DNA of 64,000 bases from contig JACRNC010000005.1 of the NCBI GenBank assembly GCA_016219375.1, positions 51,098 to 115,097 of the forward strand, read 5' to 3'. The position numbers were made by a program, and so were the translations under genes. Each line of letters opens with the position of its first letter. Position 1 is the stretch's first letter. The DNA comes from Burkholderiales bacterium. GTDB taxonomy: Bacteria > Pseudomonadota > Gammaproteobacteria > Burkholderiales > Burkholderiaceae_C. Below are positions 27,065 to 34,071 of this stretch, piece after piece. The notes under the pieces were generated by a model. That model worked only from the letters and a program-made list of their open reading frames with translations. It searched no databases and had not been told where the DNA came from.

Positions 27065-27952
27065 GGCAAGAAGGACCAGCCCGCGTCAGGCGCCGGCCGC
27101 CCGCGGCGGCTGGTGGTCTGCGTGGACGACTGGGGCGCCGATACCGCGGTGAACGAGGCCGTCTGCCGCCTGGCTGCGGCCGGGCGCATCAGCGCCACCA
27201 GCGCGCAGGTGGGCGGGCCGGCCTGGCGCAGCGGGCTGGCGGACCTGCGCGGCCTGGATGCCGCGCGCATGGACGTGGGCCTGCACCTGGACTTCACCGA
27301 GCACCCGCTGGACGCCGCGCAGCGCCGGCCGCTGGCGCGGCTGATCGCCCTGGCGTTGGCCCGGCGGCTGGACGTGCGCGCCCTGCGCCGCGAGATCGCC
27401 GCGCAGCTCGATGCCTTCGAGGACGGCCTGGGCCGGCCGCCCGCGCATGTGGACGGCCACCAGCATGTGCACCAGCTGCCGCAGCTGCGCGACGCGCTGT
27501 GGGCCGAGCTGCAGGCGCGCTACGGCCCCGCTGCGCAGCGGCCGTGGCTGCGCGTGTCGCTGCCGCCGCGCTCGCGCTGGCGGGATGCGGGCGGCAAAGC
27601 CGCGGTGATCGGCGCACTGGGCGGTGCAGCCCTGGCGCGCGAGGCCCGGGCCCGCGGCTGGCCGCACAGCCGCCGGCTGCTGGGTATCGCCCGCTTCGAC
27701 GGGGACGAGGCCCGCTATGCGGCGCAGTTGCAGGGGTGGCTGAGCGATGCGCAAGACGGTGACGTGCTGATGTGCCACCCGGCGGTACCGCGGGACGCGG
27801 CGACCGGGGGCGACGCCATTGTGCGAGACGCGGCCCCCACGCTGGACGCGCTGGCCCATGCCCGGGCCGCGGAGTGGCGGGTGTGGTCCGGGCCGGGCCT
27901 GCCGGATCGGCTGCGGCAGGCCGGCGTCGCGGTCTGCCCGCTGCAGACCTGA
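27056..27952 (+). CDS. ChbG/HpnK (YdjC) family carbohydrate deacetylase
   Basis: About 298 residues. The metal site is visible as 'CVDDWGADTAVNEAV' near the N-terminus and 'PAHVDGHQHVHQLPQLRDAL' (about 132-151). 'DVGLHLDFTEHPL' and 'LMCHPA' complete the YdjC fold. Members deacetylate acetylated sugars, such as chitooligosaccharides or lipid-linked sugars in the hopanoid/lipid A context. The start is uncertain; GTG 27056 is the first in-frame candidate after the previous cluster, and internal GTGs are possible. In this position it most likely deacetylates the sugar handled by the neighbouring transferases. Confidence 0.82.
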   Translation: MSHGKKDQPASGAGRPRRLVVCVDDWGADTAVNEAVCRLAAAGRISATSAQVGGPAWRSGLADLRGLDAARMDVGLHLDFTEHPLDAAQRRPLARLIALALARRLDVRALRREIAAQLDAFEDGLGRPPAHVDGHQHVHQLPQLRDALWAELQARYGPAAQRPWLRVSLPPRSRWRDAGGKAAVIGALGGAALAREARARGWPHSRRLLGIARFDGDEARYAAQLQGWLSDAQDGDVLMCHPAVPRDAATGGDAIVRDAAPTLDALAHARAAEWRVWSGPGLPDRLRQAGVAVCPLQT

Positions 27953-28147
27953 GCGCCTGAGGGCAAGCCGCTGTCCCTGGCGCTTGGCGGCTCGCGCGCT
28001 GGGCCGGTGGCGCGGGTGCGACGTGCGGACACCCGCTCACCCCCCTGGATGCACGGCAATGCTGCAGTGCCCCGCTCGGGTTTCATCTGGCCGGCGGGCC
28101 GAGGCGGGAGCATGAAGGTTCCCCTCAACAAATCAGGAGAGACTTGC

Positions 28148-28831
28148 ATGTCGTTGTTGTCTTCTCGTCGCCTGTCCTGGGCCAGTGGCGCTGCCGCCTG
28201 GGCCGCGCTGACCGCCTTCACCGCAGCCGCCCAGGCGGCGGATGTGCCGTTCGCTTCGACCTCTGGCGTGGCGGCCTGGCAGGTCGCGGTGGCCCGCCCT
28301 GGCGTGGATGGTCAGCTCTCGTCCTTCCCGAGCAGCGGCTTTGCGCCGGCGGTGGCCATCAGCGGCCGGCAGACCGACGGCATCGGCTGGATCGCCAACA
28401 ACGCCAGCGGCACCAACGGCTGGGGCATCGGCGACTGGACCTTCTTCGTCTTTCGCCAGACGCTGGACCTCAGCGGCCATGACCCGGCCACGGCGGTGCT
28501 GCGCTTTCAGTGGGCGGCCGACGACTCGGGACAGGGCTTTGCCGACCGTGGCACCTGGACGCCGAAGTACCGGCTCAACGGCGGGCCGCTGGTGGACGGC
28601 GTCTGGCCCGGTGGCGACACCTACGGCTTCGGGCCGGAGACGGTGATCAGCAGCGGCTTCGTCGCCGGCCTCAACACGCTGGAGTTCTATGTGGAGGGCA
28701 ACGGCGTGACCGACGGCTTTGCGCTCAAGGCGCTGTCCTTCACCGCCGCGCCGGTGCCCGAGCCGGCGGCGATGGCGCTGATGCTGGGCGGCCTGGCGGT
28801 GGTGGGCGGGGCGGCACGCCGGCGCGGGTGA
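28148..28831 (+). CDS. PEP-CTERM sorting domain protein
   Basis: 227-residue exported protein. Signal peptide about 1-31 ('AAWAALTAFTAAAQAAD' ending). The mature part is Gly/Ser/Asn/Trp-rich without cysteines, probably a beta-sandwich. The C-terminus 'VPEPAAMALMLGGLAVVGG' plus 'AARRRG' is a textbook PEP-CTERM signal: a substrate for an exosortase, which is not in this window. ATG 28148 is chosen because AGGAGAG lies 9 bp upstream; an upstream ATG has no such site. PEP-CTERM proteins go with exopolysaccharide production and biofilm; the exact role is unknown. Confidence 0.88.
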   Translation: MSLLSSRRLSWASGAAAWAALTAFTAAAQAADVPFASTSGVAAWQVAVARPGVDGQLSSFPSSGFAPAVAISGRQTDGIGWIANNASGTNGWGIGDWTFFVFRQTLDLSGHDPATAVLRFQWAADDSGQGFADRGTWTPKYRLNGGPLVDGVWPGGDTYGFGPETVISSGFVAGLNTLEFYVEGNGVTDGFALKALSFTAAPVPEPAAMALMLGGLAVVGGAARRRG

Positions 28832-28837
28832 CGCCAT

Positions 28838-28867
28838 GAAAAAAGGGGCGCAGCCTGCGCTGCGCCC
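28838..28867 (-). terminator. Rho-independent terminator (norB side)
   Basis: A 10-bp perfect stem GGGGCGCAGC / GCTGCGCCCC with a 4-nt loop; on the minus strand it is followed by six T residues. It should end the ytfE-norB transcript and, as a hairpin, may also stop the PEP-CTERM transcript. Confidence 0.85.
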
Positions 28868-28953
28868 CAAGATGGCAACCGAAGCTGCCTACTGAGGAGT
28901 CAAACAAGGAAGGGGGTCGATAGCGTCTCCTTCACGTGTGAAGCGTTGCAGCC

Positions 28954-31266
28954 TCAGCGTGCGGTGGCACCCACGGCGCCGACCGGTGCGGCCAGCTCGC
29001 GGCGCGAACCGCCGAAGACGCCCAGCACCACCTGCAGGCTCAGCGACAGCGCGCCGGCGATGAACACCAGGTCGCCGAAGGTGCGCACCCAGCGCAGGTT
29101 CTGCAGCAGCGGCTGTTGCATGAACTCCTCGCTGCGCGCCCACCACAGGCCCTCGGTGGCCGCGGCATGGAACTGGATGATCCCGATGGGCAGCAGGCTG
29201 GTGGCGATCATCAGCACCAGGCCGATGTTCAGGCCCCAGAAGCCGATGGTCATCAGCCGCTCGCTGAACTCCAGCTGCGGGCGGATGTAGCGCAGCACCA
29301 GCAGCGTGAAGCCCAGGGCCAGGAAGCCGTACACCCCGAACAGCGCGGCATGCGCATGCACCGGCGTGGTGTTGAGGCCCTGCACGTAGTACAGCGAGAT
29401 CGGCGGGTTGATCATGAAGCCGAAGACGCCCGCGCCCAGCATGTTCCAGAAGGCCACGGCGACGAAGCACATCAGCGGCCACTTGAGCTGCGCCATCCAG
29501 GCCGCGCGGTGCTGCAGGCGCCAGTGTTCCCAGGCCTCATGGCCGAGCACGACCAGGGGCACGACTTCCAGCGCGCTGAAGGTGGCGCCCACGGCCATCA
29601 CCGGGGTGGTGGTGCCGGCGAAGTAGAGGTGGTGGAAGGTGCCCGGCACGCCGCCCAGCATGAAGAGCGAGGCCGAGGCCAGGCTGGCCGTGGTGGCCAT
29701 GCGTTGCGACACCAGACCCATCGTGCAGAAGATGAAGGCCAGGGCCGTGGTGGCGAAGACCTCGAAGAAGCCCTCCACCCAGAGGTGGACCACCCACCAG
29801 CGCCAGTACTCCATCACCGACAGGCTGGTGCGCTCGCCGTAGCCAAAGCCGGCGGCGTAGAACAGGCCGATGGCGATCACCGAGGCGCTGAACAGCGCCA
29901 GCAGGTTCTTGTCGCCCGCGGGCTGGCGCAGCGCCGGCAGCACGCCGCGCAGCATCAGCACCAGCCAGAAGGCCACGCCGGCGAATTTGCCGATCTGCCA
30001 CAGGCGGCCCAGGTCCACGTATTCATAGCCCTGGTGGCCCAGCCAGAAGTTCAGGTGCGGCGGCAGGATCTGCGCGATGGCCAGGAACTGGCCGGCGAAC
30101 GAGCCGACCACCACCACGATCAGCGCCCAGAAGAGCACGTCCACGCCGAGCTTCTGGTAGGCCGGGTCCTTGCCGCCGTTGAGCAGCGGCGCGAGGAACA
30201 GGCCGGCGGCCAGGAAGCCGGTGGCGATCCAGAACAGCGCGGCCTGGATGTGCCAGGTGCGGGCCAGCGAATACGGCAGCCACTTGGAGAGGTCCATGCC
30301 GTAGAAGGTCTGGCCCTCGACCGTGTAGTGCGCCGTAAAGCCGCCCAGCAGCACCTGCACGCTGAACAGCGCGACGATGATGAACAGGTACTTGCCCAGC
30401 GCGCGCTGCGACGGGGTGAGCGCGAAGCGGGTCAGCGGGTCCTGTGCCGGCGCGGCGGGCTCGGCCTCGTCGTGCCTGGACAGGAAGGACCAGCCCCACA
30501 CCAGGAAGCCGACGCCGGCGATCAGCAGCACCACGCTGGCGATCGACCAGACGATGTTCTCGGCCGTCGGGTGGTTGTCGATCAGCGGCTCGTGCGGCCA
30601 GTTGTTGGTGTAGGTGGCCACCTTGCCCGGCCGCTCGGTGGACGCGGCCCACGAGGTCCAGAAGAAGAAGCCGGCCAGCTTGGCCCGGCGCTCGGCGCTG
30701 GGCAGCGTGTTCTCCTTCATGGCGAAGTGCTCGCGGCTAGTGTGCAGCGAGGCGTCGTCGGAGAACAGCTTGTCGTAGTAGGCCGCGGTGCGGCGGATGG
30801 CTTCGGCACGCAGCGGCGAGACCGTGGCGGTGTTGGTCTCCTTGTCGTAGCCGACGCCCCGGCCGGTGTTGGTGCCGGTGTTGGTGCGGTATTCGGCCTT
30901 CATGCGCGCCTGCAGGGCGGCCTTTTCCTCGACGCCGAGCTGCGCATAGGGCTTGCCGTGGGCCTTCTCGGCAGCCAGGTCGAGCCAGGTGGTCAGCTCG
31001 CGGTGCAGCCAGTCGGCCGTCCAGTCCGGCGCCTGGTAGGCACCGTGGCCCCAGATGGAGCCGAGCTGCATGCCACCCACCGATTGCCAGGCGGTCTGGC
31101 CGTCGAGGATGTCGTCTTGCGTGTAGAGCGTCTGCCCGTCGGTGGTGACGACGGTGGGGATGGGCGGTGCGCTGCGATAGACCTCGACGCCGAAGTAGCC
31201 CAGCAGGGCGAACGTGGCGGCGAGCACGCCGATCAGCAGGAACCAGAGCTTGCGGTACTCACCCAT
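28954..31266 (-). CDS. norB: Quinol-dependent nitric oxide reductase (qNOR)
   Basis: 770-residue single-subunit NO reductase that reduces NO to N2O with quinol electrons in the inner membrane. One N-terminal helix (about 8-28) leads into a periplasmic cytochrome-c-like domain without any CxxCH heme motif, the mark of qNOR rather than cNOR. The catalytic core of about 12 helices has heme and FeB histidines in 'RTWHIQAALFWIATGF', 'HLWVEGFFEVFATTA', 'TFHHLYFAGTTT' and 'HAHAALFGVYGFLALG'. It overlaps ytfE by 8 bp and probably is expressed with it from the sigma-54 promoter at 31996-32010. Confidence 0.95.
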   Translation of the reverse strand: MGEYRKLWFLLIGVLAATFALLGYFGVEVYRSAPPIPTVVTTDGQTLYTQDDILDGQTAWQSVGGMQLGSIWGHGAYQAPDWTADWLHRELTTWLDLAAEKAHGKPYAQLGVEEKAALQARMKAEYRTNTGTNTGRGVGYDKETNTATVSPLRAEAIRRTAAYYDKLFSDDASLHTSREHFAMKENTLPSAERRAKLAGFFFWTSWAASTERPGKVATYTNNWPHEPLIDNHPTAENIVWSIASVVLLIAGVGFLVWGWSFLSRHDEAEPAAPAQDPLTRFALTPSQRALGKYLFIIVALFSVQVLLGGFTAHYTVEGQTFYGMDLSKWLPYSLARTWHIQAALFWIATGFLAAGLFLAPLLNGGKDPAYQKLGVDVLFWALIVVVVGSFAGQFLAIAQILPPHLNFWLGHQGYEYVDLGRLWQIGKFAGVAFWLVLMLRGVLPALRQPAGDKNLLALFSASVIAIGLFYAAGFGYGERTSLSVMEYWRWWVVHLWVEGFFEVFATTALAFIFCTMGLVSQRMATTASLASASLFMLGGVPGTFHHLYFAGTTTPVMAVGATFSALEVVPLVVLGHEAWEHWRLQHRAAWMAQLKWPLMCFVAVAFWNMLGAGVFGFMINPPISLYYVQGLNTTPVHAHAALFGVYGFLALGFTLLVLRYIRPQLEFSERLMTIGFWGLNIGLVLMIATSLLPIGIIQFHAAATEGLWWARSEEFMQQPLLQNLRWVRTFGDLVFIAGALSLSLQVVLGVFGGSRRELAAPVGAVGATAR

Positions 31267-31957
31267 GAAGGGCCTCCAGTTGTTGTGGGAAATCTTGTTG
31301 CGTGAGCCCGTCGAACAGGATGTTGTTCTCCAGGTGGATGTGCTGCATCAGGTCGTCGCGCAGCGTGGCCAGGCCCAGGTAGAGCGCGCGCCAGGTGTTG
31401 CAGGCGCCGCGCGGCAGGGTGATGTCGTTGGTCAGCGCCTCCAGGTGCTGCAGGGACTCGCCGTGGCCGTCGTGCTCGGCACGCATCACCGCGATCGGGC
31501 CCAGGGCCGGCGCGGTGCCGGACTCGCGCAGGATGGGGAAGAGGATCTCCTCCTCGCGCACCATGTGCGACTCCAGCTCGTCGGCCATCTGCACCAGCAG
31601 CGCGGCCAGGCCGCGCGGGCATTCGGGGCGGTCGCCGTGGACCTGCTCCACGCGGGCGGCCAGGCGGATCAGCTCGGGCAGCTGCTCGCGGTGGACGGCG
31701 TGGTAGCGCTGCAGGATGTGCTCGATCAGCTCGTCGGTGGACGCCGATCGCCAGTCCTGCTCGTCGGGCTGGGCCATCGCCTGCAGCGTGGCCAGGCGCT
31801 CGGCGATGACGTGGGGGTTGACGCCGCGCTTGGCGGCGGCATCGCGCAGCGAGTGCTTGCCGCCGCAGCAGAAGTCGAGCCGGTATTCGTGGAAGACCTG
31901 CGTCGCTCCCGGGATGCTGCGGGCCAGCTCACCCAGTGGGGTTTCGAGTGTGTTCAT
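31259..31957 (-). CDS. ytfE: Iron-sulfur cluster repair di-iron protein (RIC/YtfE, NorA-like)
   Basis: 232-residue RIC protein that restores Fe-S clusters damaged by NO and oxidants. The N-terminal ScdA-type domain has '[20 protein letters not shown]' and the cysteine motif '[14 protein letters not shown]'. The hemerythrin-like domain supplies di-iron histidines and glutamates in '[14 protein letters not shown]', '[11 protein letters not shown]', '[12 protein letters not shown]' and '[10 protein letters not shown]'. I chose ATG 31957 because the predicted transcription start (about 31984) leaves a 27-nt leader; ATG 31975 would leave only 9 nt. First gene of ytfE-norB, as norA-norB in Ralstonia. 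Confidence 0.94.
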   Translation of the reverse strand: MNTLETPLGELARSIPGATQVFHEYRLDFCCGGKHSLRDAAAKRGVNPHVIAERLATLQAMAQPDEQDWRSASTDELIEHILQRYHAVHREQLPELIRLAARVEQVHGDRPECPRGLAALLVQMADELESHMVREEEILFPILRESGTAPALGPIAVMRAEHDGHGESLQHLEALTNDITLPRGACNTWRALYLGLATLRDDLMQHIHLENNILFDGLTQQDFPQQLEALHG

Positions 31958-31995
31958 GGTGTTGTCGTGCGTCATGGGTAGACGCGCGGTGCAGC

Positions 31996-32010
31996 GCAAA
32001 CCCTGGGCCA
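31996..32010 (-). promoter_or_regulatory. Putative sigma-54 promoter of ytfE-norB
   Basis: On the minus strand TGGCCCAGGGTTTGC matches TGGCACG-N4-TTGC with the exact GG-to-GC spacing of a -24/-12 element (differences at two less critical bases). The predicted start of transcription is about 31984. Three NorR-type sites lie 60-120 bp upstream, as expected for a NorR-activated promoter. Confidence 0.8.
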
Positions 32011-32050
32011 CGCCGCAGGCCGTGAAAAATCAAGCACTTGCATTGCGCTG

Positions 32051-32109
32051 GGTCAGAATCACCCTGAGGTGGCCGGGTCAAACTCACCCCATGCATGGTG
32101 AACAACACC
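32051..32109. promoter_or_regulatory. Three NorR-binding sites (GGT-N7-ACC)
   Basis: Three sequences fit the NorR consensus GGT-N7-ACC exactly: 32051-32063, 32076-32088 and 32097-32109. Read on the minus strand they are GGTGATTCTGACC, GGTGAGTTTGACC and GGTGTTGTTCACC. Their centres are 25 and 21 bp apart and about 73, 98 and 119 bp upstream of the predicted ytfE start. Three such enhancer sites are what is known for NorR promoters in E. coli and Ralstonia. The last site ends 2 bp before the chosen norR ATG, which would allow autoregulation. Confidence 0.88.
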
Positions 32110-32111
32110 CG

Positions 32112-33851
32112 ATGAGCCGGGCCGCTGCGGCGGTCACGGAGGAGCCCCGCGTGCCGCTGCCGGCCGCCGTGGCAGCCCGGATGGCGGTGGGGGCGGGCGG
32201 GGCGGCGGCCGCCGACGTGCCGTCCGGCCTGGACGCGCTGCTGGCCGACCTGGCCGCCGAGCTGCCCCAGGCCGTGCGCCTGCAGCGCCTGGTGGGGCTG
32301 CTGCGCCAGCGCCTGCACGGCGCGGCCGTGGCCCTGCTGCGCCTGGACGGCGAGATGCTGCGCCCGGTGGCCGTGGACGGCCTGGTGCGCGAGGCGCTGG
32401 GCCGGCGCTTCCTGGTCAGCCACCATCCGCGGCTGGCGGCCATCCTCTCGCGCCGCGAGCTGACCTGCTTCGACCGCGACAGCCACCTGCCCGACCCCTA
32501 CGACGGCCTGGTCGACACCCTGGTGGGCGAGCCGCTGCCGGTGCACGACTGCATGGGCGTGAGCCTGTACGTGGAAGGCCGGCTGTGGGGCGCGTTGACG
32601 TTTGACGCCCTGCGCACCGGCACCTTCGACGCCCGCGCCCAGGCCGAGCTGCAGCGCCTGCTGCCCTGGGTGGAGGCCGTGGTGCGCGTGGCCCGGCTGG
32701 AGCACGAGGTGCAGGCCCTGCGCATCGCCCGCGTGGCCGAGCCCCAGCCCCCCGTGGCCGCAGCGGCCGGGGCGGACGGCGAGATCGTCGGCCACAGCCC
32801 GGTCATCGAGCACCTGCTGCACGAGCTCGACGTGGTGGCCGACTCCGAGCTGCCCGTGCTGCTGCTGGGCGAGACGGGCGTGGGCAAGGAGCTGTTCGCC
32901 CGCCGGCTGCACCGCCAGTCGCGCCGCAGCGCCCGCCCGCTCATCCACGTCAACTGCGCCGCGCTGCCCGAGTCGCTGGCCGAGAGCGAGCTCTTCGGCC
33001 ACGTGCGCGGCGCCTTCTCCGGTGCCACCACCGACCGCGCCGGGCGCTTCGAGGCGGCCGACGGCGGCACGCTGTTCCTCGACGAAGTGGGTGAGCTGCC
33101 GCTGCCGGTGCAGGCCAAGCTGCTGCGCGCGCTGCAGAACGGCGAGATCCAGCGCCTGGGCGCCGACCGCCCGCGCCGCGTGGACGTGCGCCTGATCGCC
33201 GCGACCAACCGCGACCTGCGCGAGCGCGTGCGCGAAGGCGCCTTCCGCGCCGACCTGTACCACCGGCTGTCGGTCTACCCCGTGCCCATCCCGCCGCTGC
33301 GCGAGCGCGGCAGCGACGTGCTGCTGCTGGCCGGCCGCTTCCTGGAGCTCAACCGCGCCCGCCTGGGCCTGCGCAGCCTGCGCCTGTCGCCCGACGCCCA
33401 GCGCGCGCTGACCCGCTATCCCTGGCCGGGCAACGTGCGCGAGCTGGAGCACGTGATCAGCCGCGCCGCGCTCAAGGCCGTCAGCCGCGGCGCGCAGCGC
33501 ACCGACATCGTCACCCTGGGCGCGGAGCTGCTGGACCTGGAGGGGCTGGATGCGGCAGGCGCGCCGCCGGCCTGGTCGGGGGAGGGCGGGGCGGCTTCGG
33601 GCTTGGTCGGCGGCTCTGCGGGCGGCGCCCCGGCTGCATGGGCCAGCGGTGCCGCGGCCGGCTCCGAGCACGCCCAGGCCGCGGACACCGACGGGCCGTC
33701 GGCGCTGCGCGACCAGGTGGACGCCTGCCAGCGCCGGGCCATCGAGCAGGCGCTGGCCGCCTGCCACGGCAACTGGACCCAGGCCGCCCGCCGCCTGGAC
33801 GTGGACCCGAGCAACCTGCACAAGCTGGCGCGGCGGCTGGGCCTGAAGTAG
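32112..33851 (+). CDS. norR: NO-responsive sigma-54 activator NorR
   Basis: 579-residue enhancer-binding protein. The N-terminal GAF domain (about 35-185) keeps the probable iron ligands: Asp in '[13 protein letters not shown]', Cys in '[10 protein letters not shown]' and Asp in '[10 protein letters not shown]'. The AAA+ domain (about 215-450) has Walker A 'GETGVGKE', '[20 protein letters not shown]' and sensor '[12 protein letters not shown]'. The sigma-54 contact loop reads GAFSGA instead of GAFTGA. An Ala/Gly-rich linker (about 485-535) leads to a Fis-type HTH ('[20 protein letters not shown]'). ATG 32112 is preferred because ATG 32091 would place a NorR site inside the gene. Divergent from ytfE-norB. 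Confidence 0.94.
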   Translation: MSRAAAAVTEEPRVPLPAAVAARMAVGAGGAAAADVPSGLDALLADLAAELPQAVRLQRLVGLLRQRLHGAAVALLRLDGEMLRPVAVDGLVREALGRRFLVSHHPRLAAILSRRELTCFDRDSHLPDPYDGLVDTLVGEPLPVHDCMGVSLYVEGRLWGALTFDALRTGTFDARAQAELQRLLPWVEAVVRVARLEHEVQALRIARVAEPQPPVAAAAGADGEIVGHSPVIEHLLHELDVVADSELPVLLLGETGVGKELFARRLHRQSRRSARPLIHVNCAALPESLAESELFGHVRGAFSGATTDRAGRFEAADGGTLFLDEVGELPLPVQAKLLRALQNGEIQRLGADRPRRVDVRLIAATNRDLRERVREGAFRADLYHRLSVYPVPIPPLRERGSDVLLLAGRFLELNRARLGLRSLRLSPDAQRALTRYPWPGNVRELEHVISRAALKAVSRGAQRTDIVTLGAELLDLEGLDAAGAPPAWSGEGGAASGLVGGSAGGAPAAWASGAAAGSEHAQAADTDGPSALRDQVDACQRRAIEQALAACHGNWTQAARRLDVDPSNLHKLARRLGLK

Positions 33852-33932
33852 GGGCCGGGCTGCGGCTTGCCTTGCCGTCACGGCGGGCAGGCGTTTGCGG
33901 CGTGCCCGTGGTCCGCAGCGGGGCTCTCGCGT

Positions 33933-33946
33933 CTGACGCAGATCAA
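33933..33946. promoter_or_regulatory. Possible FNR/DNR-type box
   Basis: CTGACGCAGATCAA differs from the FNR-family pattern TTGAC/T-N4-A/GTCAA only at the first base and at the ATCAA/GTCAA choice. It lies about 125 bp upstream of the flavoreductase start at 34072, in a 220-bp gap after norR. A single short motif, so weak evidence alone; its nitrogen-oxide neighbourhood makes it worth noting. Confidence 0.4.
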
Positions 33947-34071
33947 GCGCGGCGCGCTCAGGCGGCCGGCCGCACGCTTCTTCACCGGATGTTCACCGGC
34001 CGTTAAGCGGCGCGGCGCGATGCGGGGCTAAGGTGCCCGTGTTCCCCGCATTCCCTGCACTGTTGCCCGTC

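Noticed and set aside
27086..27859. Minus-strand open frame opposite the ChbG/HpnK gene
   Set aside because: It is antisense to a protein with intact metal-site motifs and has no recognisable domain of its own.
32018..32035. FNR box in the ytfE leader (TTGAT half-site)
   Set aside because: Only one half-site is present and the second half does not match; the NorR and sigma-54 elements explain the region better.
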